A stretch of DNA of 64,000 nt from Leptolyngbya sp. Cla-17 (GTDB lineage: Bacteria > Cyanobacteriota > Cyanobacteriia > Leptolyngbyales > Leptolyngbyaceae), in the NCBI RefSeq assembly GCF_016807185.1, contig NZ_JAEVYN010000002.1:2331367-2395366 (forward strand). The letters run 5' to 3'. The translations under genes were made by a program, and so were the position numbers. Shown here in pieces: positions 7,880 through 16,942 of this stretch; the first letter of the stretch is position 1; every line of letters begins with the position of its first letter. Under the pieces are notes generated by a model. The model was not told where the DNA came from. It was given only the letters and a program-made list of their open reading frames with translations, and did not search any database.

Positions 7880-9853
7880 TCAAAGCGACATTCGCTGCAA
7901 CGAACCATCTTTGTTGCTTTGATGAAGTGGAATCCGTTCTAGAACTAACAGTGCTTTACTGACAGCATTTTCTACTGAAGGCAGCAATTCGATCTCCGGG
8001 CGTAACCCAGCTCGACGGGTAAAGCGCCAGCTTGGAGGGCAAACGCCTTCTTGCACATAGCATTCTAAAGCCCATTGGATGCGTCGAAGCGCAAATGCTT
8101 CTCGTGTTTCAGCTAGCTCACTCAATGCCTTTGATGTACAAGGGAGGTTGTCAGCGTGCTTTTGAATCAGTGCTAATTGTCCAATTTCTCTAGCGATCGC
8201 GGCAACTGTTACCTGACACGGTTTCCCTGCCTGCTTGTATAAATTAGTCGCAACAGATTTCACTGCTTCTGCGAGTTCAATATCTCGGTGCTCCCAGTTA
8301 ACCCGCAGGAACGGTGAGGCTGCTTGTTTTTTTGCTGGCATGTTAGCTTCCAACCATCCACGATCATTGCGTCGCAGCCATGCGTAAACTCTCTGAAATT
8401 GATTTTTCAGTATAGTTCTCCCTAACGCAGGATTATCTCTTCGCGCAGCTAACCATTCTGCTCTGTAGCTCTCTAGGCTAAACTTTGAGACTGTTTTCTG
8501 AATCTTTAAGGAAGAAATAAGTACCCGCTTACTCTTGTTAGTCTGCCGCTTGCTCTGACGTGGGAAGGGTAATTCCAATGCAGCAGCGTGTAATTTGACA
8601 GTAGTTGGATCAACTCCAAGCTGCCGTGCCATTGCTCGCAGGCTGACGGTTGAGTCGGCCCAAAGGTTCTCTAGCTTCTCTTCCCAAATGGAGCCAAAGG
8701 CTCGAACCTTCGTTATACGGAATAGATCTTCTTGGGTTTTATCTGGGCCAGTACGGCAATACATGAAGCCACAGGAGCAATGAAATGTACCCATTGGTTT
8801 TCCATGATCCTGAGTGTAAGTAATTTCACAAGTTTGGATTACAGGTTGATGAAAATGAGGAGCCGCTTGATTTAGACAAAGCCAGGGTCCCTTGCCAAAG
8901 GGCTTAAACTGATGAGGAGCCTGGAAGAATGACGCAGCTGTGTGGCTCAGGAATTGAATCAGTAACAGGTGATGTAAAGGATGCTGAGATCCTTTGGGCG
9001 ATCGTACTAGCCGAAACAACCAGTTATGTTGACTTTCAGTATCAATGCCACACCGAAGACTTTGTAGGAGATTATTTGGATAAAACTGACAAAACTCTCT
9101 GAGTAGTTCGCTAACCCGTACCCTACCGCTATAGGTAGCAAGATCTCGCTCTGCAAGAAGCTCACGATAGCATTTCGACAGCACCTCTAATCCAGATGGA
9201 GCGGTGGTCTGTTTTAGCAACCAAGCAGAATCCCGAGCGATTTTCAGTAGAATCTCATGATGGGAATTCAGCAAACTGAATGAGCGTGACTTTGGCAATT
9301 GAATGCCTTGGTCCGCCGCAATAAACTCATGCCGCGTTTGAGGATTCTGAACTCGAACTTGGCTATCCACTAGACGAACATTGTGTTCAGTGCAAACCTC
9401 GACTCCTGGTAGCTGGTGAAGACGATGCCAGTAGGACTCGCTAAATTCTTGTTTGTCTTGCTGTACACAAAGAGGACAAAACCTGAGCCACTCTGGAGGC
9501 TGAACAGTGCTTGCCATGACACCAGAACGCATTTTAATGGCAGGTCCTCGTGCCCCTTCCATATCAGCCCAAAGCTGCTGCGCCTGTTCAGGATGCAAGA
9601 AAGGCGCGAAGAGTGGGAACAGCGTATGTTGATTGATCAAACGTTCAACCGTATACGGACTACTAGGCGGCAAGGCTGAAACGAGACTGCCAAGGTTACT
9701 GGGTAAATCAACAACGGCGATCGCGGCCTCATCTCCAAACAACTCCCGCATGGTTCCCTTCTTATTGGGATACTGCACCCGTTGATGAAAACGAGCACAA
9801 ATGCTGTACAGCAACTCATCTGGGTAAGGATCGGGAAAGCATCCGATCATCAA
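7880..9853 (-). CDS. tnsD: TnsD-like target selector (long TniQ protein)
   Basis: A 657-residue TniQ-family protein. The N-terminal domain has zinc ligands C126, C129, C154 and H157; a second Cys cluster (HCSCGFMYC, ~residues 360-368) and helix-turn-helix-type segments follow (SLRAMARQLGVDPTTVK). In Tn7, TnsD binds the 3' end of glmS and recruits TnsC to the attTn7 site. That role fits here because the element lies just downstream of glmS. Its start overlaps tnsC by 4 bp, indicating translational coupling. The long C-terminal half absent from the neighbouring TniQ is the likely sequence-specific DNA-binding part. Confidence 0.9.
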   Translation of the reverse strand: MMIGCFPDPYPDELLYSICARFHQRVQYPNKKGTMRELFGDEAAIAVVDLPSNLGSLVSALPPSSPYTVERLINQHTLFPLFAPFLHPEQAQQLWADMEGARGPAIKMRSGVMASTVQPPEWLRFCPLCVQQDKQEFSESYWHRLHQLPGVEVCTEHNVRLVDSQVRVQNPQTRHEFIAADQGIQLPKSRSFSLLNSHHEILLKIARDSAWLLKQTTAPSGLEVLSKCYRELLAERDLATYSGRVRVSELLREFCQFYPNNLLQSLRCGIDTESQHNWLFRLVRSPKGSQHPLHHLLLIQFLSHTAASFFQAPHQFKPFGKGPWLCLNQAAPHFHQPVIQTCEITYTQDHGKPMGTFHCSCGFMYCRTGPDKTQEDLFRITKVRAFGSIWEEKLENLWADSTVSLRAMARQLGVDPTTVKLHAAALELPFPRQSKRQTNKSKRVLISSLKIQKTVSKFSLESYRAEWLAARRDNPALGRTILKNQFQRVYAWLRRNDRGWLEANMPAKKQAASPFLRVNWEHRDIELAEAVKSVATNLYKQAGKPCQVTVAAIAREIGQLALIQKHADNLPCTSKALSELAETREAFALRRIQWALECYVQEGVCPPSWRFTRRAGLRPEIELLPSVENAVSKALLVLERIPLHQSNKDGSLQRMSL

Positions 9854-11394
9854 GACACCTCCTGCAACAGGTATTCAGTAGCAGGACGAATGAGTCCTGC
9901 TTGCCGAAGGGCTTCATAGGCACTAAGCTTTTGCTTTTCTCCCGATGCCGAGATCTCAGGTAAACTTCCTTCCAAGGGGGCAGTTTTTTTACGTCTTCTA
10001 GAAACTTTTTGGACGACTTCAGTAGCCGCTATCTGCGCTTCTGTTGCATCAACGGCGGTTGGTGGCAATTGCCTGTCAAGATTGTTTACTCGCGTAACGG
10101 TTGATGTTTGACCTTGTTCAGCTCTACTCAATTGATTTTGGGCATTCTGCAAAAACTGATCGATGTCAATGGGATGAACATCCTCAACGCTGGCAAGAAG
10201 CCGAGTGTCTTTGTTTTTTAGGGCTTGTAGAATGGGGTACGCCAACCGTAGGCTCTCTTTAGCCACTAGTCGAATTCCTTGCTCGGTTACAGCTTCTTCG
10301 CCATTTGCGATCGTCCGAATCTGAGCCAGCATGTAGACCTTAATGGCAAAGTCAGTAATACCTTGCGTTTCCTCATACAATGCATCGCGCAGTTCTTGTG
10401 TTGGACGAGAGCGATTCTTGACATATTGGTACCCCCACAAGCATTTCACAAACCATTGCCAATCATGGTTATTTTTCATTCTGTCCCAAACCAGATCGCC
10501 CTGCCCAGTTCCTCTCCGGGTCTGGCGAAATTCTCCACTCAAAACCGAGATTGCCTTATATGTACCGACAAGCACGACTGGTAAACCAATCGTGTTGATT
10601 AACTGAACAAAAAAGTTCAGCATTTTGCTGGAACCGCCACTTTTAGCTTGGCTAAGGTGCTGGATTTCATCAATGACCAGGACACCGATCGAGTGAAGAG
10701 ACGCAACCAGAGCCATACGTGGCAGCAATTCGTCCACTGTTTTACGACCACCCGCATAGTTGTCGTAGTAACGAGTGCCGAGCAGGTCATCTACTGCCTG
10801 GAAAAAGTTTAAGCATAAGCCCTTGATCGAACCGTCAAAGGGGCAGTCTAACTTGAGCCAGACAATTTGAGTGAAACCGAAATCACGCTCGTGATAGTGA
10901 TTATGGAGGATAACCTGCGGATACAAAGACAGGATCGCTTCTATCGCCGTGGTCTTACCAACTCCGCTAATGCCAATAATGGTAAATCCTGTTGCAGTTG
11001 AACGGGAGGATTGGCGAACCAAGCTCAAAGATTGAACCCGCGACTGTACATCTCCCCAAAAGCCTATGATTGCAGGATTTCGTGCCTGATATCCTAGCCG
11101 AATCATACGGGAAAACCGTTGCTCCAGATCAAAATGAATTGGTAAAGGAGCAAAAAATTGCAATGTGTTTTGAATCAAATGTAGCCGAAGATAGGCAGGC
11201 ATCTTACGGTGCTCTTCGTCATACTCTGGGTAGAACGCAAGACGCTCTGCGGTTTCATCTTGCGTCAAGATAGGAGGAAGAGCTTCAATCAAGGGATTAC
11301 CCTGATAGTTTGGAATGACCGGATCAAGGTAAGTTGCCTGCTCAACTCTACCCTTGCCTACTAAAAGAGATGGAATGTGTTGATTACTACTCAT
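9850..11394 (-). CDS. tnsC: TnsC AAA+ transposition regulator
   Basis: A 514-residue AAA+ ATPase with Walker A GISGVGKTT (residues 141-149) and Walker B VLVIDE (238-243). In Tn7-type elements TnsC oligomerises on target DNA, receives the signal from a TniQ-family protein, and activates the TnsA/TnsB transposase. The region after the ATPase core carries a charged, low-complexity segment (SRRRKKTAPLEGS). It overlaps tnsB by 8 bp and tnsD by 4 bp within one minus-strand operon. The length agrees with canonical TnsC (about 550 residues) rather than the shorter TnsC of type V-K elements. Confidence 0.93.
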   Translation of the reverse strand: MSSNQHIPSLLVGKGRVEQATYLDPVIPNYQGNPLIEALPPILTQDETAERLAFYPEYDEEHRKMPAYLRLHLIQNTLQFFAPLPIHFDLEQRFSRMIRLGYQARNPAIIGFWGDVQSRVQSLSLVRQSSRSTATGFTIIGISGVGKTTAIEAILSLYPQVILHNHYHERDFGFTQIVWLKLDCPFDGSIKGLCLNFFQAVDDLLGTRYYDNYAGGRKTVDELLPRMALVASLHSIGVLVIDEIQHLSQAKSGGSSKMLNFFVQLINTIGLPVVLVGTYKAISVLSGEFRQTRRGTGQGDLVWDRMKNNHDWQWFVKCLWGYQYVKNRSRPTQELRDALYEETQGITDFAIKVYMLAQIRTIANGEEAVTEQGIRLVAKESLRLAYPILQALKNKDTRLLASVEDVHPIDIDQFLQNAQNQLSRAEQGQTSTVTRVNNLDRQLPPTAVDATEAQIAATEVVQKVSRRRKKTAPLEGSLPEISASGEKQKLSAYEALRQAGLIRPATEYLLQEVS

Positions 11395-13663
11395 CGTCGC
11401 TCCACATTTTTGGACGCAGTTTATGCAGTTTTTCGATTAGTTGGGATTGCGAAACATGGGTTGAGTCTTCTTGATGAGCGATTGGCTCAGCGGCTGAAAC
11501 TTCCTGCTGGGACTCTTCAGCATCCTTACTTGGTTCTGGTGCTGAAGCTTCAGTTGGCACAATCAGAGGAATTACTTTACCAGAATGATCAGGAAGTAGC
11601 TTTTCTCCCAACTTCCAAGCTTGAGCTTCGCGTTCCATGTCGCGTTCCTCTTGGCGATTTGGACGGATGCCTTTGATGCGCGATCGCTTGCTCTGTCCTG
11701 TCACCTGCTCTAGCGCCGTCGAGGTTTGTTCCTTACCTTCATTAATAATCTGCTCCATTTGAGCATTCAGAGCAGCGCTAGATTGCTGCTTGCGGCTTCT
11801 TGACAACTCCTTCTGCTGCTTGCGAGTTTCAAGGTAATCAAGAGTTTCATACAAATCTCGTCCTCGGAAGGTATGTTCTGCATCAATCAACTGGCAACGC
11901 TCCAGACGTTGCCCTCCGTCAAGACGCAAGTAGATGTCAGTCAGGCTACGAGGATCATAAGCCACATCAATCTTCCAGCTGCTGCGCTCTCTAGCTCGTA
12001 CAAACCACTGCTCTCGTAAAGCTAAGTCACAAGAGTAAAACAAGCCTTGAAAACGGATGCCGCGATAAGTGACGGAAGCCTGTTCAGAAGGTAAAAGATT
12101 CAAGCGCAGAATATCGCGGGACTTAATCCTCAAGTGTCCTGCCCGGTTGCGGATGCCCCAGTTCCATAAGTCTAAGGGATATGGCTCAACATGCTCTTGG
12201 ATCATGAACTCATCCATGCGATACCAATCCATCCGGTGTTCTTTGTTATGGTCTAAAATCGCAAGAATCATGAGCTTCCGGAATTGATGTAAATCTAATA
12301 CAGCATCAAGGCGGTAGTCATTCTCCCCACGCTCACGCGGTTTATAAACAGCTCCTGGTGTCCAATGAATGACTTTGTCATTACTTAAGCGGAAGTTGCG
12401 TTCTATAATCCCTTTCCAATCTGCTCGGTAGGGAGGAGTGTTGGAAACGGTTACGTTCAAGGCTTTTACAAGATTATCCGCGTTATAACCCTCTAACTCT
12501 CCCCGATCAGCAATGATGACTTCCGACAAATGATGGCAAGGCCAGTCTTCTTCCGTAATCTCAACGCCATACTCTTGGCAGAACTCGACTTTATCTACCG
12601 CCGCATTTTCCAATGCCTGCATTGCCCCTAGCCAACTTGGACCTTCTAAGGTGACACTTAGTCCAGTAATCATGCGGCTAAAAACGTCGATCAGAACGTA
12701 AATAACAGGGCGACCGATGATGCGAGTGCGATCAAGTGAACTGACTAAATAAATGTCCCCAATCGTGGCATCTATCTGGTAGATGGAGCCTGGACCGAAA
12801 GCCATCTGAGTTGAATCTCCCAGGACCTCACGATGGCGCAGATTATAACGGCGTTTTCCTTCTCGTGAAGTGAGAGCGTGGGTTATATCTCGCTCCTTCT
12901 CATACCAGTAGCGAAATTGTCCAAAGGTCGGTAGCTCATGAGCTGGTGGCAGACAAGGAATCAAGACTCCATCCGGGGAAAGCGTGTAGCCTTTATGAAA
13001 GGACTTCTCCAGTGTTCTCTGAAACGCATCCTGAAGCGTTCGTCCCTGCGCATTCTCATAAAATTGGCGAATGCCTCGACTAAACTTCTCTCGTATCTTG
13101 TCATCTACATTCACTCCTACTGGCATTTGAGTAACTTGGCTAATTTTGTTTGGCCGTCCTCGCTTTTTCCCATGGCTTTGACGTTCTTTCCCAGGCGCAC
13201 CGCATTTACTAAAAAGAGGCAAGAGAGCATTCCTTGTCTGGCCGCCTTGCCAGTAACGTCTGAGATACTTATAGAGGGTCATCTTTGTGCAGCCCGTCTT
13301 TTCAACCCAGGCATTTAGAAGTGCTCCACGCCCATGAGAGAAGAAGATGCGCTCATCCTTATCTTCTACAAGAGGGGCAATTATGTCCCATGCTTGGTCT
13401 CGTCGCTCCCGATGTTTCTCAGGAATAGTATCTTCAGGTTTTAGGAGAGAGGCATAAGGGTCTATCTCTAAGGCATGAGCTCGTTGTGTTTCGAGTGCCT
13501 CTTCCAAGTCTTTACATTTCTGCCAAGTAGGAAGCGCTTTCGGGTTCAGCAACTCAATTATGGCTACATCTGTGTAGGAAGGATCAATCCAGAGTAAGCG
13601 TTCTATACGCGCAATGTCAGTACCGTCCTGCCATTCCAAAAGCAAGTTTACAAAGAGCTTCAT
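11387..13663 (-). CDS. tnsB: TnsB DDE transposase
   Basis: A 758-residue rve/Mu-type transposase. The catalytic triad can be placed at D298 (YQIDATIGD), D386 (IIADRGE) and E421 (KGIIERNF). The spacings of 88 and 35 residues match Escherichia coli TnsB. An N-terminal DNA-binding region with helix-turn-helix character (GCTKMTLYKYLRRYW) precedes it, and a Mu-transposase C-terminal beta-barrel region follows. TnsB binds the repeats at the transposon ends and cuts and joins the 3' strands. It overlaps tnsA by 4 bp and tnsC by 8 bp. The frame is intact. Confidence 0.95.
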   Translation of the reverse strand: MKLFVNLLLEWQDGTDIARIERLLWIDPSYTDVAIIELLNPKALPTWQKCKDLEEALETQRAHALEIDPYASLLKPEDTIPEKHRERRDQAWDIIAPLVEDKDERIFFSHGRGALLNAWVEKTGCTKMTLYKYLRRYWQGGQTRNALLPLFSKCGAPGKERQSHGKKRGRPNKISQVTQMPVGVNVDDKIREKFSRGIRQFYENAQGRTLQDAFQRTLEKSFHKGYTLSPDGVLIPCLPPAHELPTFGQFRYWYEKERDITHALTSREGKRRYNLRHREVLGDSTQMAFGPGSIYQIDATIGDIYLVSSLDRTRIIGRPVIYVLIDVFSRMITGLSVTLEGPSWLGAMQALENAAVDKVEFCQEYGVEITEEDWPCHHLSEVIIADRGELEGYNADNLVKALNVTVSNTPPYRADWKGIIERNFRLSNDKVIHWTPGAVYKPRERGENDYRLDAVLDLHQFRKLMILAILDHNKEHRMDWYRMDEFMIQEHVEPYPLDLWNWGIRNRAGHLRIKSRDILRLNLLPSEQASVTYRGIRFQGLFYSCDLALREQWFVRARERSSWKIDVAYDPRSLTDIYLRLDGGQRLERCQLIDAEHTFRGRDLYETLDYLETRKQQKELSRSRKQQSSAALNAQMEQIINEGKEQTSTALEQVTGQSKRSRIKGIRPNRQEERDMEREAQAWKLGEKLLPDHSGKVIPLIVPTEASAPEPSKDAEESQQEVSAAEPIAHQEDSTHVSQSQLIEKLHKLRPKMWSDDE

Positions 13664-14505
13664 CCTACACCTCCGATCTCCTGGTGCAAACTTGCTGACG
13701 GGGTAGAAAGGAGTTTAAGTGTCTTACTGGGTTGAATACGCTGGCTCAGATCAACATGCCATCGTCGATTAGCGATTAAATGACGCACAATTGACAGGCT
13801 AGTACCAGGAGATAGCCCCAACTGGTCATCACATGCATTTGTAATCCTGGTTAGTGCTAATTTCCCTTGTAGAATCTGCGGTGTTAGCACTGTTTCAATT
13901 CGTGTGATATCACCTTGATTTAGTGGAGCCAAATCTTCAAGCCAGTAACAGGAGCGTAGCCATTTGAGATTTTCAATAAAGGTTTTGGGCATTTCTTGCT
14001 CGGTAACGATTCCCCAATCGATACTCCGATACTCCCAGTAACGTCGCTCAATCTCCAATTTCTCTAAAGTACGCTGTGACTGGAGATCAGCAGCAGGTTT
14101 AATGGCACGCGCTTGTTCTACCTCACGATCGCTCTGCTTTAAGGTGATCAAAAAATCCGTGGTCATCACCACAGATTGCTGAGTTTGCGGATCAGTAGGA
14201 TGGATAAATCCGCACTGCTCTGCAATTTGTTGAGTTTCCTCCAATGGCAGTAAGGGAAACTGTTCTCGGATATCCAGTACTGATTGGGACCAATCTAAAA
14301 CAAAGAGGTAGCCGGTTTCCAGGTTGCTCATCAAATGATGCTCCCTAGCCGTTTTCCAGCCTTTGACACGGCTAGCTAATCCCTGAGAAGGAACATCCTG
14401 AATTCGCAGCCAGGGTTGGTAGTCAGATCTTCTACCCTCGCCGCGTCCTTCCTTCAGTCGTTTTTCAATCTTCTGCTGATCAGTACTACGATTACGTTTA
14501 GCCAT
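13660..14505 (-). CDS. tnsA: TnsA 5'-strand endonuclease
   Basis: A 281-residue TnsA. The restriction-endonuclease-like triad is visible as E63 (SNLETGY), D117 (MTTDFLI) and K136 (ARAIKPA), close in position to E63, D114 and K132 of E. coli TnsA. TnsA cuts the 5' strands so that the element moves by cut-and-paste. A separate, apparently intact TnsA argues against a replicative cointegrate mechanism. It is the first gene of the operon, reading away from the right end, 170 bp from the terminus. The TnsB-binding repeats sit in its promoter region, so TnsB autorepression is likely. Confidence 0.93.
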   Translation of the reverse strand: MAKRNRSTDQQKIEKRLKEGRGEGRRSDYQPWLRIQDVPSQGLASRVKGWKTAREHHLMSNLETGYLFVLDWSQSVLDIREQFPLLPLEETQQIAEQCGFIHPTDPQTQQSVVMTTDFLITLKQSDREVEQARAIKPAADLQSQRTLEKLEIERRYWEYRSIDWGIVTEQEMPKTFIENLKWLRSCYWLEDLAPLNQGDITRIETVLTPQILQGKLALTRITNACDDQLGLSPGTSLSIVRHLIANRRWHVDLSQRIQPSKTLKLLSTPSASLHQEIGGVG

Positions 14506-14587
14506 TGGATAACTTCATCCAGCAAATCTAGTAACTCTAGACGTGGAGAGGTACTCTGCTAGTACAAACTTCCCAGCCCTATATAAT

Positions 14588-14664
14588 AGTATACGACTTT
14601 ATTTGTCAGTAAAGAAGTTTGTTTTGCAGTATACGACTTTATTTGCTAGTAAAGAAGTTTGTTT
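14588..14664. repeat. Transposon right-end repeats, TnsB-binding sites
   Basis: Two 37-bp direct repeats at 14588-14624 and 14628-14664 differ by only two bases and begin AGTATACGACTTTATTTG. Their period is 40 bp. They lie between tnsA and the ACA terminus at 14672-14674. Multiple direct TnsB-binding repeats immediately inside the terminus are characteristic of Tn7-family right ends. Confidence 0.9.
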
Positions 14665-14674
14665 GCGCTTTACA

Positions 14675-14698
14675 GATCTGCTAGTTTCATAGATTGAC
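14675..14698 (-). other. attTn7-like insertion site downstream of glmS
   Basis: The 24 bases between the transposon terminus (ACA, 14672-14674) and the glmS stop codon (14699-14701). In Tn7 the insertion point lies about 25 bp past the glmS stop while TnsD recognises the end of the glmS coding sequence, here LAKSVTVE. GATCT (14675-14679) is the candidate 5-bp target duplication. Confidence 0.75.
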
Positions 14699-16675
14699 CT
14701 ATTCTACAGTTACAGATTTGGCGAGGTTGCGAGGCTGATCGACATCCAAGCCGCGCCGTGCGGCGATATGGTATGCCAGCAGTTGCAGCGGAATCACCGT
14801 GACCAGGGGAGACAAAATCTCATCCACATGCGGCACAGGAATCAGGGTATCAAAAGTATCTTCTGCGTCTTTCTCATCCATGGGGGTAACGCCGATCAGT
14901 TGGGCATCCCGCGCTCTTGCTTCCTGAGCGTTCGATAGCACTTTTTCAAACACCGTTCCCGGCATCGCGATCGTCACTACAGGCACTTTGGCATCCAGCA
15001 GGGCGATCGGTCCATGTTTCATTTCGCCAGCAGGATAGCCTTCCGCGTGGATGTAGCTGATTTCCTTGAGCTTGAGCGCACCTTCGAGAGCGATCGGAAA
15101 ATTGATGCCGCGACCCAAAAAGATAAAGTCCTGAGTTTCCGCAAAAGCGTGCGCCAGTTCTTCGATGTAGCGCTCCTGACTTTCCAAAATCATTTCAATC
15201 TCAGCCGGAAGTTGCCGCAACCCATCCAGCAGCTTTTCCAACTGGTCTGTTGAAAGAGTGTTGCGGTGATAGGCCAAGTCGATCGCCAACAAATAAAACG
15301 CAACTAACTGAGCCGAAAAGGTTTTGGTTGCTGCCACCCCAATCTCAATGCCAGCATGGGTATCAATAATATTCAGTATCAAATTTCCCAAAGAACTTTC
15401 AGGACGGTTTGTGATGCCCAACAATCGCGGTTGATAGTCGGCAGCCAAATCTTTACGCCGCCGAATTTCCATCTCTAGCGCTGCCAGCGTATCGGCGGTT
15501 TCGCCAGATTGGGTTACGCCAATCATCAGGGTGTGAGGAGTCAGCGGCGAGGGTGCATAGCGAAACTCAGAAGCATATTGAACTTGGGTCGGAATCCCTG
15601 CCAACTGCTCTAACAAATATTTACCCACAAGCGCCGCGTGCCAACTGGTGCCACAGGCCACAATTTGAATCTGCTGCAAATTGGTGTAGAGATCGAGGGG
15701 AAGATTGAGGCGAACCGGAGAATTAAGAAGTGGGGTAGGGGTCGCATGAATTCCATCCGTCGCCAAGATTTCATCCATCACGCCCATCACCGATTCATTG
15801 CCCCATTTGTCATTTAAATAGTTCTCCAAACAAGCGCGAACCACTCCAGGCTGCTCATAAATCTCTTTGAGCATGAAGTGTTTGAACCCTTGTTTTTCCA
15901 CCATGACCGGATTCCAGTTGAGAGTGCGGGGGGCTTTTTTGAGCCGCTGCCCTTCAAAGGTATACACCTCAACGCCCAAGGGAGTCAGTCGGGCAATTTC
16001 GCCATTTTCTAGGGTTAGAACAGCACGGGTATAAGGCACCAGCGCTGGCGTATCGGAGGCACAGTAAAACTCACCCTGCCCAAAGCCGATGACGAGGGGT
16101 GCTTGCTGACGAGCGACAATCAGTTCATCGGGATAGTCGGCGTTGATCACCGCGATCGCAAAGGCTCCTCGGAGTTTATTCACCGCCCGACGCACCGCCT
16201 CAAAAAATAGCAGCGATTGCTGAGTGCTGCTATCTTCTAATCCTTGACTCTTTGATCCTTGACTCATCTCCTCAGCAATCAAGTGAGGAATCGTCTCCGT
16301 ATCGGTTTCTGAACGAAATTCATGACCGAGGGCTTTCAAGTCCTCTCGCAGTTCGCGGTAGTTTTCAATAATGCCATTTTGGACGACAGCAATCCGGCGT
16401 TTGGTATCGGTATGGGGATGGGCGTTGTATTCTTCAGGTTTGCCGTGGGTTGCCCATCGAGTATGACCAATGCCAACTTGAGCAGGATTTTGTTCGCCTT
16501 CTAGCTTTTCTTGCAGGTTGTGGAGTTTGCCCTTAGCCCGAACGCAATGAATAGTGCCGTCCAGAATGGTGGCAATGCCAGCCGAGTCATAGCCCCGATA
16601 CTCTAGCTTTCGCAGCCCTTCTAACAAAATTCCGCTGGCAGCTTGCGTTCCGATATAGCCGACAATTCCACACAT
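14699..16675 (-). CDS. glmS: Glutamine-fructose-6-phosphate aminotransferase
   Basis: A 658-residue GlmS, which makes glucosamine-6-phosphate from fructose-6-phosphate and glutamine, the first step towards UDP-GlcNAc. It begins MCGIVGYIG, giving the N-terminal catalytic Cys2 of class II glutamine amidotransferases (GHTRWATHG also visible). Two SIS domains follow (VACGTSWHAALVGKYLLE; GVTQSGETADT; LGRGINFPIALEGALKLKE). It ends with the conserved DQPRNLAKSVTVE, whose codons are the usual TnsD target. It is longer than the ~609-residue E. coli enzyme because of insertions near residues ~150 and ~300. The Tn7-like element downstream leaves the gene intact. Confidence 0.97.
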   Translation of the reverse strand: MCGIVGYIGTQAASGILLEGLRKLEYRGYDSAGIATILDGTIHCVRAKGKLHNLQEKLEGEQNPAQVGIGHTRWATHGKPEEYNAHPHTDTKRRIAVVQNGIIENYRELREDLKALGHEFRSETDTETIPHLIAEEMSQGSKSQGLEDSSTQQSLLFFEAVRRAVNKLRGAFAIAVINADYPDELIVARQQAPLVIGFGQGEFYCASDTPALVPYTRAVLTLENGEIARLTPLGVEVYTFEGQRLKKAPRTLNWNPVMVEKQGFKHFMLKEIYEQPGVVRACLENYLNDKWGNESVMGVMDEILATDGIHATPTPLLNSPVRLNLPLDLYTNLQQIQIVACGTSWHAALVGKYLLEQLAGIPTQVQYASEFRYAPSPLTPHTLMIGVTQSGETADTLAALEMEIRRRKDLAADYQPRLLGITNRPESSLGNLILNIIDTHAGIEIGVAATKTFSAQLVAFYLLAIDLAYHRNTLSTDQLEKLLDGLRQLPAEIEMILESQERYIEELAHAFAETQDFIFLGRGINFPIALEGALKLKEISYIHAEGYPAGEMKHGPIALLDAKVPVVTIAMPGTVFEKVLSNAQEARARDAQLIGVTPMDEKDAEDTFDTLIPVPHVDEILSPLVTVIPLQLLAYHIAARRGLDVDQPRNLAKSVTVE

Positions 16676-16942
16676 AGACTGTTACTCCACCCAATACCAC
16701 GCTGGTTTATACACACTCGCAAGTCGCAATTGCAGAAGCGACTTTGATCATTCATCCGTGCTGCCTGTTTTAACGGATTTAGATGACTTCCGCAATAGTA
16801 GAGGCAATTCGCAAAGCGTCTCTATGCCCACAACTTCCCCAATCTGTTGGATTCCACTCAAATCTCTCCTGCCATTCCCTCAAGATCCTAGAATAGAAGC
16901 ATACTCTGTAACGAAATGTTCTCTAGTAGTTTTAAGGTTTTC

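Larger units (their letters stand above)
6774..14674 (-). mobile_element. Tn7-like transposon, right part with tnsABCD-tniQ
   Basis: Five transposition genes (tnsA, tnsB, tnsC, tnsD, tniQ) face the same way as glmS and are bounded on the glmS side by a TGT terminus (minus-strand reading from 14674) and two direct repeats. This reproduces the orientation of Tn7 at attTn7, with the right end facing glmS. No matching left end (inverted repeats with the same core) was found between 1 and 6773, so the true left boundary is unknown and may lie outside the window. The listed left coordinate is only the last transposition gene. If GATCT at 14675-14679 is the target duplication, its partner marks the left end. 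Confidence 0.85.

Noticed and set aside
6774..14674. CRISPR-associated transposon
   Set aside because: No cas gene or CRISPR array is visible in the window; only the pair of TniQ-family genes is suggestive.
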